A DNA stretch of 64,000 nt, from NCBI RefSeq assembly GCF_001885095.1, contig NZ_LZDD01000001.1, positions 124,001-188,000 of the forward strand, in the 5' to 3' direction. Positions 36,864 to 46,527 of the stretch are shown piece after piece. The notes beneath the pieces are model-generated. The model was not told where the DNA came from. It did not search any database and worked only from the letters and a program-made list of their open reading frames with translations. Each line of letters starts with the position of its first letter. Position 1 is the stretch's first letter. A program made the position numbers and the translations under genes. Origin of the DNA: Streptococcus bovimastitidis. GTDB lineage: Bacteria > Bacillota > Bacilli > Lactobacillales > Streptococcaceae.

Positions 36864-37472
36864 ATGGCTATTATTTTACCTGAACTTCCATACGCATATG
36901 ATGCACTTGAACCACAATTTGACAAAGAGACTATGACTCTTCACCATGATAAACACCATGCAACTTATGTTGCAAATGCAAATGCAGCTTTAGAAAAACA
37001 TCCTGAATTAGGCGACAATGTTGAAGAACTTTTAGCAAATGTTGACGCTATTCCTGAAGATATCCGTCAAGCATTAATTAACAATGGTGGTGGACACCTT
37101 AACCACGCTCTTTTCTGGGAATTATTATCACCTGAAAAAACTGAAATCACTAGCGATGTTGCATCTGCTATTGATCAAGCATTTGGTTCATTTGATGCTT
37201 TTAAAGAAGCTTTCACAGCTGCAGCAACTGGCCGTTTCGGTTCTGGTTGGGCATGGTTAGTTGTTAATGGAGAAGGTAAACTCGAAGTTATCTCAACTGC
37301 AAACCAAGATACACCTATTTCACAAGGTAAGAAACCTATCTTAGGTCTTGATGTTTGGGAACATGCTTACTACCTCAACTACCGTAATGTACGTCCAAAC
37401 TACATCAAAGCTTTCTTTGAAATTATCAACTGGAATAAAGTTGATGAATTATATCAAGCAGCAAAAGCATAA
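36864..37472 (+). CDS. sodA: Superoxide dismutase (Mn/Fe family)
   Basis: A 202-residue Mn/Fe SOD. Metal ligands are in [10 protein letters not shown] (His about 27), HLNHALFW (His about 82), and [11 protein letters not shown] (Asp and His near 164-168). It converts superoxide to peroxide in the cytosol; streptococcal SodA normally uses Mn. I use ATG 36864 ([10 protein letters not shown]), with AGAGGAA upstream; the frame is open further 5' across the promoter. A terminator follows. Confidence 0.97.
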   Translation: MAIILPELPYAYDALEPQFDKETMTLHHDKHHATYVANANAALEKHPELGDNVEELLANVDAIPEDIRQALINNGGGHLNHALFWELLSPEKTEITSDVASAIDQAFGSFDAFKEAFTAAATGRFGSGWAWLVVNGEGKLEVISTANQDTPISQGKKPILGLDVWEHAYYLNYRNVRPNYIKAFFEIINWNKVDELYQAAKA

Positions 37473-37493
37473 GAAGAAGTTTTGCAAAACTAT

Positions 37494-37522
37494 TGAAACT
37501 GATCCTCAGGGTCAGTTTTTTT
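37494..37522 (+). terminator. sodA terminator
   Basis: AAACTGATCC/GGGTCAGTTT (one G-T pair) with a 3-nt loop and T-run. Confidence 0.8.
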
Positions 37523-37797
37523 CTACTCTGTGTGAATGACAACATGATTTATTTCCACTTGAAGGTAACTGATTTCTTTCAGTTTTGCATTTTTGAAATA
37601 ATAGTCTCATCAAAATTAAATAAAAGAAAAAAATCTAAATTTTTTAATCAAAGATAACTATAAGATTTTATTATGATTTGAAAAAACCATAAAAGAAGAG
37701 TTTTGTAATCAAAATGACATAATAATGTCGGAAATTTGAAACAAAGCCTTGCTTTTTTATTAAATTAATATAAAATATAATTATAGGAGATGAGATT

Positions 37798-38847
37798 GTG
37801 CGTGATAGAAGATTTTTTGGGTTGCCAGAAACTGTAAAAATCGTTGTTTTAGCTATACTAGCTCTTTTTTTAGGTTTAGTTGTAACTGTTTCAGCTTTAG
37901 AAAAAGGCAAAGTCCATTCACATAAAGATGAAGTAAAAAAAGTTATTAAGAAAAAAGAAAAGCCCATAGAAAAATCTGCGGAGGCTAAAAAGGCAGTTAT
38001 GGATGCTGATTTAGCGCGGATGGATTCTTTAGGTTTATATTATGAATACGATAAATTAAGTTTAGTCGATACTGTCAAGGCTTATTTGGATGAATTTGGT
38101 ATTGATCATTCACAAATTGCATTTACCTATAAGGATATTGAATCCGGTAAAATGTACTCCATGAATGATACCCAACCTATGACTGCTGGTTCAACTTATA
38201 AATTACCTTTGAATATGTTGGTAGTCGATGAAGTGGAAAAAGGGAAATACACTCTAGACGAGCGCTTTGATATCACCAATACGACTTATGAATATTTGAT
38301 GGAACATAATGCTTATGTTAATCAATTTGCTGGCGCTATGTCAATTCCAGATATGCAAGAATATTCTTTAGTTTATTCTGAGAATACGCCTGCATACGCC
38401 TTAGCAGAACGATTAGGTGGAATGGAAAAAGCCTACAAGAAATTTGATCGCTATGGTAAGTCTAAGGGAGAAATCAAAACCATTCGTGAAGAAGGCAATA
38501 AGACAACAACAGATTACTATATCCAAGTCTTAGATTACCTTTGGAAACATAAAGAAAAATACAAAGATGTATTATACTACATTGGCGAATCTTTCCCAGG
38601 TCAGTATTATAAGACTTATTTGCCTGCCGATTTAGTTGTTTATCAAAAGCCGGGCTACGTACGTGAAGCTCTCAATGTTGATGCTATCGTCTGCGAAAAG
38701 AGTCCCTACATGATTGCTCTTTACACCAAGAATTTGGGTGGTTCAACTGAGGAATCTGATGAAATTTCAGGCCCAGGATACAACCAATTAGTTGGTTTAA
38801 CCTATGTCATTAATGAATGGCACCGGGTTAACCAGAATAAAGAATAG
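37798..38847 (+). CDS. Membrane-anchored serine hydrolase, class A beta-lactamase fold
   Basis: A 349-residue protein with an N-terminal membrane anchor (about residues 12-32), a charged Lys/Glu linker, and a C-terminal domain of the class A beta-lactamase-like serine hydrolase group. The SxxK nucleophile motif is AGSTYKLPL (about residues 129-137), and YSENTPA is the SxN-like motif. Role unknown; family members act on cell-wall peptides or have lost activity. It starts at GTG 37798 after AGGAG. The 275 nt upstream (37523-37797) are AT-rich and hold nothing else I can identify. Confidence 0.8.
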   Translation: MRDRRFFGLPETVKIVVLAILALFLGLVVTVSALEKGKVHSHKDEVKKVIKKKEKPIEKSAEAKKAVMDADLARMDSLGLYYEYDKLSLVDTVKAYLDEFGIDHSQIAFTYKDIESGKMYSMNDTQPMTAGSTYKLPLNMLVVDEVEKGKYTLDERFDITNTTYEYLMEHNAYVNQFAGAMSIPDMQEYSLVYSENTPAYALAERLGGMEKAYKKFDRYGKSKGEIKTIREEGNKTTTDYYIQVLDYLWKHKEKYKDVLYYIGESFPGQYYKTYLPADLVVYQKPGYVREALNVDAIVCEKSPYMIALYTKNLGGSTEESDEISGPGYNQLVGLTYVINEWHRVNQNKE

Positions 38848-38856
38848 TTTGAAGCC

Positions 38857-38892
38857 AAAATAACCGAGACCACAGTCTCGGTTATTTTTTTG
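38857..38892 (+). terminator. Terminator after the serine hydrolase gene
   Basis: AAAATAACCGAGAC/GTCTCGGTTATTTT with a short loop and T-run; can also serve queA on the other strand. Confidence 0.85.
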
Positions 38893-38925
38893 TGATAAAG
38901 AAATTAAGTAAAATCTTTGATTAGG

Positions 38926-39954
38926 CTATTTTACAAACATGGCGTCACCGAAACTAAAGAATCTGTATTTTTCATCAACCGCATGTTTGTAGGCTTCGAG
39001 GACAAATTCGCGTCCAGCAAAGGCTGATACGAGCATGACTAAGGTTGATTTTGGCAAGTGGAAGTTGGTTGAGAAGGCATCAACAACTGTAAACTGGTAA
39101 CCAGGTTTGATGAAAATGTTTGTCCAACCTGAATCTGCCTGGATATCTCCCTTAAATTTGCTGCCAATCGTTTCAAGTGTTCTAATAGAAGTGGTACCAA
39201 CTGCGACAACACGACCACCAGCTTTTTTAACATCGCGTAGTATTTGGGCAGACTCTTCTGATAGATGATAAAATTCTGAGTGCATTTCGTGTGCGTCAAC
39301 GTTATCAACTGAAACGGGTCTGAAGGTTCCTAATCCTACGTGAAGGGTTAGATAGACCAGATGAACCCCTTTAGCTTGAATTTTTTCCAGTAATTCTTGG
39401 GTGAAATGGAGGCCAGCTGTAGGGGCTGCGGCAGAACCATTTTCTTTGGCATATACGGTTTGATAGCGTTCAGAATCCTCTAATTTCTCATGAATATATG
39501 GTGGCAATGGCATTTCGCCAAGACTTTCCAAGACTTCTAAGAAGATACCTTCATAAGAGAAAGTGACGATTCTACCACCATGCTCAAGTTCTTCAAGAAC
39601 AGTTGCTTTTAAGCGACCATCACCAAATGAGATTTGGCTACCAACCTTTAGGCGTTTAGCCGGTTTAGCCAGTACTTCCCAGTCATCACCTTGGGTATTT
39701 TTCAAAAGCAACAGTTCAACGTGACCGTGTGTATCTGGTTTTTCGCCGTGAAGGCGGGCTGGTAAGACACGCGTATTGTTCATAACCAAGGCATCGCCTG
39801 GATTGAGTTGATCAATGATCTGGTCGAAGTGGCTGTCAACCATGGTCTTGTTTTCGTGATCAATAATCAGTAGCTTTGAGCTATCTCTTTGTTCTAGTGG
39901 TGTTTGGGCGATTAATTCTTCGGGTAATTCAAAATCAAAATCGTTTGTATTCAT
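38926..39954 (-). CDS. queA: S-adenosylmethionine:tRNA ribosyltransferase-isomerase QueA
   Basis: A 342-residue QueA, which converts preQ1 at the tRNA wobble position to epoxyqueuosine. The start [31 protein letters not shown] and [10 protein letters not shown] are family hallmarks. Shine-Dalgarno AAGGAGC precedes ATG 39954; an extended -10 TGCTATAAT lies at about 40005-40013 on the minus strand. It diverges from nagB. Confidence 0.96.
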   Translation of the reverse strand: MNTNDFDFELPEELIAQTPLEQRDSSKLLIIDHENKTMVDSHFDQIIDQLNPGDALVMNNTRVLPARLHGEKPDTHGHVELLLLKNTQGDDWEVLAKPAKRLKVGSQISFGDGRLKATVLEELEHGGRIVTFSYEGIFLEVLESLGEMPLPPYIHEKLEDSERYQTVYAKENGSAAAPTAGLHFTQELLEKIQAKGVHLVYLTLHVGLGTFRPVSVDNVDAHEMHSEFYHLSEESAQILRDVKKAGGRVVAVGTTSIRTLETIGSKFKGDIQADSGWTNIFIKPGYQFTVVDAFSTNFHLPKSTLVMLVSAFAGREFVLEAYKHAVDEKYRFFSFGDAMFVK

Positions 39955-40060
39955 TCTTGCTCCTTTTCTGGTTTTATCCTGTCAAGGCAAACCAAATCTT
40001 AACTATTATAGCATGCTGATGATACTTCGTCATTACTCTGGCTTAAAAAAGAAATAATCC

Positions 40061-40115
40061 TTGACAAAAATTGGTATATACCATATAATAGTTTTATAAA
40101 TAGGTCTATACCAAT
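40061..40115 (+). promoter_or_regulatory. nagB promoter with two NagR-type dre operators
   Basis: TTGACA (40061-40066), 17-nt spacer, TATAAT (40084-40089). The palindrome ATTGGTATATACCAT (40070-40084) fills the spacer, and AGGTCTATACCAAT (40102-40115) lies just after the start site. Both match the GntR/NagR dre consensus WWTGGTMTATACCA, so repression by NagR and relief by GlcNAc-6-P/GlcN-6-P is expected. Confidence 0.85.
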
Positions 40116-40127
40116 AAAGGAGATAAA

Positions 40128-40838
40128 ATGAAAGTTATTCGTGTACAAAATCAAGTAGAAGGTGGCCAAGTGGCCTTTAATTTATTGAAAGAAGCTATGG
40201 CAGATGGGGCTAAAACCTTGGGATTAGCTACTGGAAGTACACCGCTAGCTTTTTATAAGGAAGTGGTGGCATCTGATTTAGACTTCACTGATATGACTAG
40301 TATCAACTTAGATGAATACGTTGGTTTGGCTAAAGAACACGACCAAAGCTATGATTACTTTATGCGTGACAACCTTTTTAATGCGAAACCTTTTAAAGAA
40401 AACTTCTTACCAAATGGACTTGCAAGTGATTTGGATGCTGAAGTTAAGGCTTATGATGGGGTTATCGCTGAGCACCCAATTGATTTCCAAATTCTTGGAA
40501 TTGGTCGTAATGGTCACATTGGTTTCAATGAACCTGGCACATCCTTTGAGATGACAACTCATGTTGTGGACCTGCAAGAATCAACTATCGAAGCTAATAG
40601 CCGTTTCTTTGCTTCTCGTGAAGATGTTCCTAAACAAGCTATTTCTATGGGTATCGCTTCAATCATGAAATCAAAAACCATTATTTTAATGGCTTTTGGC
40701 AAAGAAAAAGCTCATGCCATCAAAGAAATGATTACTGGACCTGTAACAGAAGACCTCCCTGCGTCAGTGCTTCAAAAGCATGACAATGTCATTGTCATTG
40801 TTGACCAAGAGGCGGCCTCAGAATTAGAAAGCCTTTAA
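40128..40838 (+). CDS. nagB: Glucosamine-6-phosphate deaminase
   Basis: A 236-residue NagB, which converts glucosamine-6-P to fructose-6-P and ammonia, feeding amino sugars into glycolysis. [23 protein letters not shown] and [14 protein letters not shown] are the family motifs. The length matches the short Gram-positive form. AAAGGAG precedes ATG 40128. It is controlled by two dre-like operators and ends in a strong terminator. Confidence 0.97.
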   Translation: MKVIRVQNQVEGGQVAFNLLKEAMADGAKTLGLATGSTPLAFYKEVVASDLDFTDMTSINLDEYVGLAKEHDQSYDYFMRDNLFNAKPFKENFLPNGLASDLDAEVKAYDGVIAEHPIDFQILGIGRNGHIGFNEPGTSFEMTTHVVDLQESTIEANSRFFASREDVPKQAISMGIASIMKSKTIILMAFGKEKAHAIKEMITGPVTEDLPASVLQKHDNVIVIVDQEAASELESL

Positions 40839-40851
40839 GAAAATCTTGAAG

Positions 40852-40879
40852 AAAAGCGGAAGTCAATCTTCCGCTTTTT
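40852..40879 (+). terminator. nagB terminator
   Basis: AAAAGCGGAAG/CTTCCGCTTTTT with a 5-nt loop. The next promoter's extended -10 begins two bases later. Confidence 0.9.
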
Positions 40880-40880
40880 G

Positions 40881-40889
40881 TGTTACACT
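40881..40889 (+). promoter_or_regulatory. Extended -10 of rsuA-type gene, leaderless
   Basis: TGTTACACT ends 6 nt (ATTTTT) before the ATG. No Shine-Dalgarno can fit. Confidence 0.6.
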
Positions 40890-40895
40890 ATTTTT

Positions 40896-41612
40896 ATGCG
40901 ATTAGATAAATTTTTAGAAGCTCAAAAAATTGGCTCAAGAGGCCAGGTCAAAAAACTGATCAAAAATCAAGAAATTTTAGTGGATGGGATAGTTGCAAGT
41001 TCTGGCCGTCAGAACGTTGATCCAGGCCTGCAAGCCATTACTATAGGAGATCACTTGTTAGAAGGGCAGGGGCATCATTATTATATTCTCAATAAACCTA
41101 CTGGACATGTCTGTGCTCGCAGTGACGCCCAACATCCTACTGTACTAGACTGCTTGTCTGATCATGATCGTTGGCCGGATCTTTACCCAATTGGTCGGCT
41201 GGATCGGGATACGGAGGGCTTGGTCTTATTAACGGATAATGGTCCCCTAGGCTTTCGCATGCTGCATCCCAAGCACCATGTCACAAAAACCTATTATGTG
41301 GAGGTGAATGGCTGTTTAGGGAATGACGCGCCTGCATTCTTCAGGTCTGGGGTCCGTTTCCATGACGGGACGGTCTGTAAAGCGGCAGCCTTGGAGATTT
41401 TGTCTAGCAGTTCGGATTTATCTTCAGCTCGGCTGACTATCTCCGAAGGTAAATTTCACCAAGTCAAAAAAATGTTCTTGGCCTATGGTCTTAAAGTGAC
41501 CTTTTTGAAAAGAATAAGCTTCGCAGATTTTCACTTGGGAGATTTGGCTATCGGCCAGTATCGGACCTTAAGTCAGTCTGAGATAAGCCTTTTGAAAAGC
41601 TACTTGGACTGA
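40896..41612 (+). CDS. rsuA: RsuA-family 16S rRNA pseudouridine synthase
   Basis: A 238-residue pseudouridine synthase with an N-terminal S4 domain (MRLDKFLEAQKIGSRGQVKK) and a catalytic domain with GRLDRDTEGLVLLTDNG, whose Asp (about residue 102) is the nucleophile. RsuA makes pseudouridine 516 in 16S rRNA. I use ATG 40896; an in-frame TTG at 40878 lies in the terminator. No Shine-Dalgarno exists and an extended -10 ends 6 nt upstream, so the mRNA is probably leaderless. Confidence 0.88.
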   Translation: MRLDKFLEAQKIGSRGQVKKLIKNQEILVDGIVASSGRQNVDPGLQAITIGDHLLEGQGHHYYILNKPTGHVCARSDAQHPTVLDCLSDHDRWPDLYPIGRLDRDTEGLVLLTDNGPLGFRMLHPKHHVTKTYYVEVNGCLGNDAPAFFRSGVRFHDGTVCKAAALEILSSSSDLSSARLTISEGKFHQVKKMFLAYGLKVTFLKRISFADFHLGDLAIGQYRTLSQSEISLLKSYLD

Positions 41613-41638
41613 AAATATTATGAATTAATTCACAATCC

Positions 41639-41667
41639 TTGAAAAAATGACTTGCTACGGCTATACT
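41639..41667 (+). promoter_or_regulatory. Promoter of the MFS transporter gene
   Basis: TTGAAA, 17-nt spacer, TATACT. Confidence 0.75.
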
Positions 41668-41697
41668 GATTAAGTATCATTTTTAAAGGAGTTTTTT

Positions 41698-42843
41698 ATG
41701 TCACATAAATTGTCGACCAAATGGGCTATCTTGTCCATTTCACTTTTCCTGATGTCACACTTAGCCATTGCTCCGGCCATTCCTAAGTTGTATCAACTTT
41801 ATCATGGGGCTAATCCCCATATTGGTTTGGCCTCGGTTGAAACCTTGGTGACCATCCCAGCCATGATGATTACGCTCTTTGTTCTTTTGAGTAATCTTGT
41901 CGTGGCCAAAATTGGCAAATTGAAGACTATTCGTTTAGGCTTAATCCTAATTTTGATTTCAGGGATTGTCTCCTTCCTCACCAGTCAATTTGTGCTAGTT
42001 TTAATGGCTCGTTTACTTCTAGGGATTGGAATTGGACTTTATAATTCGCTTTCAATCAGTATTTTGAGTGATTTTTATGAGGGTGATGAAAGAGCTAGTA
42101 TGATTGGTTTCCGGACCGCGACTCTTAATATTGGTAAAGCCTTAACCACTTTCATGGTTGGTTTGGCCCTCATGATTGGCGTCAATTATACTTACTTGGT
42201 TTACCTCCTGGTTATTCCTGTTTATTTCTTCTTCAATGCGAAGGTACCAGGTTTAGATAAGGAATTAGTTCCCTTAAAATCAGCCCGCATTTTTGATGCT
42301 AAGATTGCCATTTTAATGGTAATTACTTTCTTAGTGGGCGTTGCTTATATTGGGGCAACGGTTAAAATTCCAACTCTTTTGGTGACTAAATACCATTATT
42401 CAAGCTTCTTTGCTAGTAACATGTTGACAGTTTTAGCCTTTTCAGGAATTTTCTCTGGTCTCTTATTTGGCTTCTTAACTAAATTCCTCAAAGAAAAAGC
42501 GCTCTTGGTCATGCTTGCCTTGATGGCCCTTGGCAATTTTCTATTTGCTCTTAGTCCATGGCCAATTCTCTTTGTTCTGGCTTCCGTTCTGATCGGAGCT
42601 AGTTTTGTCGGAACCATGTCATCCGTCTTTTACTTAATCGCAAAAAGCTATAGTCAGGAGCATATCCACTTTGTGACCAGCTTGGCTATTACCGCAGGGA
42701 ACATTGGGGTTATTTTAACGCCGGTGCTACTCACTAAAATTCCCGCAGCACTTCATTTGGAGGCCTTCACAACGCCTTTCTTGATCAGTACGACTTTTAT
42801 GGTGATTGGTCTGGCCCTTTTCCCAGTCTTGCAGAAAAAATAA
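41698..42843 (+). CDS. MFS transporter, substrate unknown
   Basis: A 381-residue major facilitator protein with about twelve membrane spans; the loop 2-3 region is VVAKIGKLKTIRLGL and motif RLLLGIGIGLYNSL sits in helix 4. It looks like a drug or metabolite exporter of the DHA/CynX-like type, but substrate cannot be assigned. Good AAAGGAG before ATG 41698, own promoter and terminator. Confidence 0.85.
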   Translation: MSHKLSTKWAILSISLFLMSHLAIAPAIPKLYQLYHGANPHIGLASVETLVTIPAMMITLFVLLSNLVVAKIGKLKTIRLGLILILISGIVSFLTSQFVLVLMARLLLGIGIGLYNSLSISILSDFYEGDERASMIGFRTATLNIGKALTTFMVGLALMIGVNYTYLVYLLVIPVYFFFNAKVPGLDKELVPLKSARIFDAKIAILMVITFLVGVAYIGATVKIPTLLVTKYHYSSFFASNMLTVLAFSGIFSGLLFGFLTKFLKEKALLVMLALMALGNFLFALSPWPILFVLASVLIGASFVGTMSSVFYLIAKSYSQEHIHFVTSLAITAGNIGVILTPVLLTKIPAALHLEAFTTPFLISTTFMVIGLALFPVLQKK

Positions 42844-42849
42844 ATTGTT

Positions 42850-42877
42850 GAGTTATCTTCGGATAGCTCTTTTTTTT
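42850..42877 (+). terminator. Terminator after the MFS gene, running into the coiA cin-box
   Basis: GAGTTATC/GATAGCTC (one G-T pair), loop TTCG, then eight T that continue into TTCGAATT. Confidence 0.7.
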
Positions 42878-42883
42878 CGAATT
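42876..42883 (+). promoter_or_regulatory. Probable SigX (ComX) cin-box for coiA
   Basis: TTCGAATT with a T-tract immediately upstream; it differs from the cin-box TNCGAATA only in its last base. It is 26 nt before the coiA ATG. Confidence 0.65.
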
Positions 42884-42909
42884 AAGTAGTAGAACTAGTG
42901 GAGGTGTCT

Positions 42910-43860
42910 ATGTTAAAGGCTTTAGATTCTGATGGAAAAATCTTCTGTTTACTCGATGGCTTGCCAGTATCGGGTGCTTACTTTTGTCCCCTGTGTCGGG
43001 GAAAGCTTTGCTTCAAGAATGGAAAAATCATGCGACCGCACTTTGCCCATTTGCGTGTGGGGAATTGTCATTATGCTTGGGAAAACGAGTCAGAGGAGCA
43101 TTTAAGTTTGAAGGCTTTGATTTACCGCAACTTGAGGCCTTTTCATCAGGTGGAAATTGAAAAGTACCTGGACGACTGTGAGCAGGTGGCTGATTTGCTG
43201 GTCAATAACCGCCTTGCCTTGGAAGTTCAATGCAGTACATTGGCCATTGAGCGCTTGAGAGAGCGGACTTTGGCTTACCAGAAGGAAGGTATTCATGTTC
43301 TTTGGTTGTTAGGCAAATCACTATGGTTGGGGAGAAAATTAAGTCAGCTTAAGCGACAATTTCTTTTGTATTCGCGCTCCATTGGTTTTTATTTATGGGA
43401 ATTAGATTTAGAAAAGGAAAGTATTCGTCTTAAATACCTGATTCATGAGGATTATTTTGGAAATGTATTCTATCAAATAAGGGAGTTTTCTTTGAAAGCA
43501 GACCTCTTAAAAATTTTGAGACTTCCCTTCCTAGACCAATTTGTTGAGCCCATGACGCTTGAGATGCCCAAAAATCTTTTGGTGGAGATTCAAAAAGCTT
43601 TAAGAAGGAAAAACCCTTATTGGTTAAAAGAACAAGAAAATGCCTATTTAAGAGGGGATAATATCCTGATGAAAAAGGCGGAATATTTTTATCCATTTCT
43701 ACATCCACCCCAATCGGAGATTGGTTTTTGCCAGATTGATCAAGACTATCTAAAAGACGCTGACAAGTATTTTTCATATTATAAGAATATTAAGAATAAA
43801 CAAGTACAAACCCTCTATCCTCCCCGTTTTTATGATAAAATGGAGGTAAGAAAATTTTAG
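42910..43860 (+). CDS. coiA: Competence protein CoiA
   Basis: A 316-residue CoiA. The N-terminus has a Cys pair (FCPLCRGKLCFKNG) and a histidine cluster (RPHFAHLR, CHYAWENESEEHLSLK), followed by a restriction-endonuclease-like core (ADLLVNNRLALEVQCST). CoiA works with RecA and DprA on incoming DNA during transformation. I use ATG 42910, which follows GGAGG; a GTG at 42898 is in frame but overlaps the ribosome site. pepF starts 9 nt after. Intact. Confidence 0.93.
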   Translation: MLKALDSDGKIFCLLDGLPVSGAYFCPLCRGKLCFKNGKIMRPHFAHLRVGNCHYAWENESEEHLSLKALIYRNLRPFHQVEIEKYLDDCEQVADLLVNNRLALEVQCSTLAIERLRERTLAYQKEGIHVLWLLGKSLWLGRKLSQLKRQFLLYSRSIGFYLWELDLEKESIRLKYLIHEDYFGNVFYQIREFSLKADLLKILRLPFLDQFVEPMTLEMPKNLLVEIQKALRRKNPYWLKEQENAYLRGDNILMKKAEYFYPFLHPPQSEIGFCQIDQDYLKDADKYFSYYKNIKNKQVQTLYPPRFYDKMEVRKF

Positions 43861-43869
43861 GAGGATATG

Positions 43870-45672
43870 ATGGCAGATAACAGAAGTCATTTAGACGAAA
43901 AATATACTTGGGATTTAAGTACAATTTTTGCAAGCGACCAAGAATGGGAAAAAGAAGTAGACCTTCTTAAAACAGAATTAGATAATGCTCAAGGACTAGC
44001 GGGACATTTATTAGATTCCGCAAAATCATTATTGGAAACAACTGAGATTGAATTAGACTTGTCACGTCGTATTGAAAAGGTCTATGTTTATGCGTCAATG
44101 AAGAATGACCAAGATACAACTGTAGCTAAATATCAAGAATACCAATCAAAAGCATCTGCTCTCTATGCAAAATTCAGTGAAGTTTTCTCTTTCTATGAGC
44201 CTGAATTTATGACTATCAGCCAAGAGCAATTTGAAGCCTTTCTTAAAGAAGAAGAAAAACTTGAAGGTTATCACCATTTCTTTGAAAAATTATTAAAAAA
44301 TAAAGACCATGTTCTTAGCCAAGTAGAAGAAGAATTACTAGCGGGCGCTTCAGAAATCTTTAATGGCGCGGAAGAAACTTTCGGTCTCTTGGACAATGCC
44401 GATATTCAATTTCCAATCATTAAAGATGAAGATGGCAATGATGTTGAAATTACTCATGGTAACTTTATTCATTTGATGGAATCTAAAGATCGTTCAGTTC
44501 GTCAAGCTGCCTATGAAGCTTTATATAGTACCTACGAACAATTCCAACACACCTATGCTAAAACATTGCAAACTAATGTTAAAGTGAATAATTTTAAGGC
44601 GCGTGTTCATCATTATGAATCTGCTCGTCAAGCAGCTATGAGTGCAAACTTTATTCCAGAGAAAGTATACGAAACTCTATTAGAAGCTGTGAACCGTCAC
44701 TTGCCACTATTACATCGTTACCTGGAATTGCGTAAGAAAGTTTTAGGTGTGGATAGTCTCAAAATGTACGATGTTTATACACCATTGTCACAAACAGATT
44801 TATCCCTTAATTATGATCAAGCTTTAGCCAAAGCTGAAAAAGTATTAGCCATTTTTGGTAAAGAGTATAGCGATTATGTCCGTCAAGCATTTTCTGAAAG
44901 ATGGATTGATGTTCATGTTAATAAAGGGAAACGGTCAGGGGCTTATTCAGGTGGTTCTTATGATACCAATGCCTTCATGCTTTTAAATTGGCAAGATAAT
45001 TTAGATAATTTATATACTCTTGTTCATGAAACAGGACATAGCTTGCATTCAACCTTTACACGTAAAAATCAGCCTTATGTCTATGGTGATTACAGTATTT
45101 TCTTAGCGGAGATTGCTTCAACCACAAATGAAAATATTCTAACCGAAGAACTCCTCAAAGAAGTGACTGTTGAAAAAGAACGCTTTGCGATTCTTAATAA
45201 TTACTTAGATGGATTTAGAGGAACTATTTTCCGTCAAAGTCAATTTGCTGAATTTGAACATGCTATCTATCAAGCTGATCAAAATGGTCAAGTCTTAACC
45301 AGCGACTTCTTGAACAATCTTTACGCTGATTTGAACGCTAAATACTATGGTTTAGCCAAAGAAGATAATTATTATATTCAATATGAGTGGGCTCGCATTC
45401 CTCATTTCTACTATAATTATTACGTTTACCAATATTCTACTGGTTTTGCGGCAGCAAGTTACTTAGCTAATAAAATTGTCCATGGTCAACAATCCGATAT
45501 CGACCATTACTTAGATTATTTAAGAGCTGGTAATTCTGATTATCCATTAGATGTGATTGCTAAAGCTGGAGTTGATATGACAAATGATGCCTATCTAGAT
45601 GCAGCATTCAAGGTCTTTGAAGAACGTTTAACAGAATTAGAAGCCTTAGTTGAAAAAGGCGCACACTTATAA
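43870..45672 (+). CDS. pepF: Oligoendopeptidase F
   Basis: A 600-residue M3-family zinc metallopeptidase of the cytosol, cleaving medium-size peptides. The active-site HExxH is [12 protein letters not shown] (about residues 386-397). Two ATGs are adjacent (43867 and 43870); the second has the better 5-nt distance from AGGAGG. It follows coiA closely, as in other streptococci, so SigX may also raise its expression. A terminator follows. Confidence 0.96.
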   Translation: MADNRSHLDEKYTWDLSTIFASDQEWEKEVDLLKTELDNAQGLAGHLLDSAKSLLETTEIELDLSRRIEKVYVYASMKNDQDTTVAKYQEYQSKASALYAKFSEVFSFYEPEFMTISQEQFEAFLKEEEKLEGYHHFFEKLLKNKDHVLSQVEEELLAGASEIFNGAEETFGLLDNADIQFPIIKDEDGNDVEITHGNFIHLMESKDRSVRQAAYEALYSTYEQFQHTYAKTLQTNVKVNNFKARVHHYESARQAAMSANFIPEKVYETLLEAVNRHLPLLHRYLELRKKVLGVDSLKMYDVYTPLSQTDLSLNYDQALAKAEKVLAIFGKEYSDYVRQAFSERWIDVHVNKGKRSGAYSGGSYDTNAFMLLNWQDNLDNLYTLVHETGHSLHSTFTRKNQPYVYGDYSIFLAEIASTTNENILTEELLKEVTVEKERFAILNNYLDGFRGTIFRQSQFAEFEHAIYQADQNGQVLTSDFLNNLYADLNAKYYGLAKEDNYYIQYEWARIPHFYYNYYVYQYSTGFAAASYLANKIVHGQQSDIDHYLDYLRAGNSDYPLDVIAKAGVDMTNDAYLDAAFKVFEERLTELEALVEKGAHL

Positions 45673-45677
45673 AATGG

Positions 45678-45702
45678 AAAAGATAGTTTCGACTATCTTT
45701 TT
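45678..45702 (+). terminator. pepF terminator
   Basis: AAAAGATAG/CTATCTTTT with a 6-nt loop. Confidence 0.8.
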
Positions 45703-45752
45703 CTATAATTGGAATTGTCAAACGCGTTAGAAGCAATTTTGAGAGGTTAGTT

Positions 45753-46403
45753 ATGGAGAAGAATATGAGAAAATGGGTTATTTTTGACATGGATGGGGTC
45801 ATTGTTGATTCCGAATATACCTTCTTAAGCAGTAAGACGGAAATGTTATTAGATCGTGGTATCGATACAGACGAAAGCTATCAGTATCAATTTATGGGAA
45901 CTACTTTTGACTACATGTGGCGGGTGATGAAAGAAGAATGTCAGTTAGAGGATTCAGTAGAAGACCTCATTGCTGAGATGAATCGCAGACGCCAAGAAAT
46001 GATTGATCGAGATGGTGTTAAAGCAATTAAAGGGGCAAAGGAGCTGATTCAGTTTCTAACTAAAAAGGGCTATCAGTTAGCTGTAGCTTCATCATCACCC
46101 AAAGATGATATTGAAAAAAATTTAGCTGCACTTGGTTTAAGCCAATATTTTAAAGTAACTGTTAGTGGGGAAGAAGTGGCTCATTCTAAACCTCAACCAG
46201 ATGTTTTTCTGCGTGCTGCCCAGTTATTAGGTGCTGAACCAGAAAAGACTTTTGTTTTTGAAGATACTAAAAATGGTAGTTTAGCGGCTAAAGCTGCAGG
46301 TATGATTTGTATTGGTTTTGTTAATCCTGATTATCCAAAACAGGATTTATCTGCCTGTGATTATCTAGTCGAAAAATTCGAAGATTCTTACGCCTACTTC
46401 TAA
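45753..46403 (+). CDS. HAD superfamily phosphatase (beta-phosphoglucomutase-like)
   Basis: A 216-residue HAD subfamily IA hydrolase. Motif I is IFDMDGVIVDSE with the two catalytic aspartates; motif II is LAVASSSPKDD and motif III/IV are SKPQPDVFLRAA and VFEDTKNGSLAAKAAG. It has an alpha-helical cap. Substrate unknown; relatives act on sugar phosphates or as phosphoglucomutases. GAGAGG precedes ATG 45753, with a second in-frame ATG at 45765. Confidence 0.88.
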   Translation: MEKNMRKWVIFDMDGVIVDSEYTFLSSKTEMLLDRGIDTDESYQYQFMGTTFDYMWRVMKEECQLEDSVEDLIAEMNRRRQEMIDRDGVKAIKGAKELIQFLTKKGYQLAVASSSPKDDIEKNLAALGLSQYFKVTVSGEEVAHSKPQPDVFLRAAQLLGAEPEKTFVFEDTKNGSLAAKAAGMICIGFVNPDYPKQDLSACDYLVEKFEDSYAYF

Positions 46404-46455
46404 ACAATGTACGTCTTTTATCAAGAAAACAAATACTTTGACAAAAAAAAATTAG

Positions 46456-46499
46456 TATAATAAACTTAAACCCTAACTATTAATTGTGTTAGGGTTTTT
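46456..46499 (+). promoter_or_regulatory. -10 element directly followed by a terminator-like hairpin
   Basis: TATAAT (46456-46461), then AAACCCTAAC/GTTAGGGTTT (46468-46477/46488-46497) and a T-tract. TTGACA is at 46438-46443 but only 12 nt from the -10, separated by an A-run. The hairpin could end the HAD gene or cap or attenuate the next transcript. Confidence 0.5.
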
Positions 46500-46527
46500 A
46501 TTGTTTGTTTTTTAGAAAGGGATCATT

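Noticed and set aside
43430..43777. 115-codon minus-strand frame inside coiA
   Set aside because: It is a shadow of coiA without start signals.
46438..46461. TTGACA and TATAAT considered as a strong consensus promoter
   Set aside because: The spacer is only 12 nt, too short for the vegetative sigma factor, unless the A-run is shortened by slippage in this clone.
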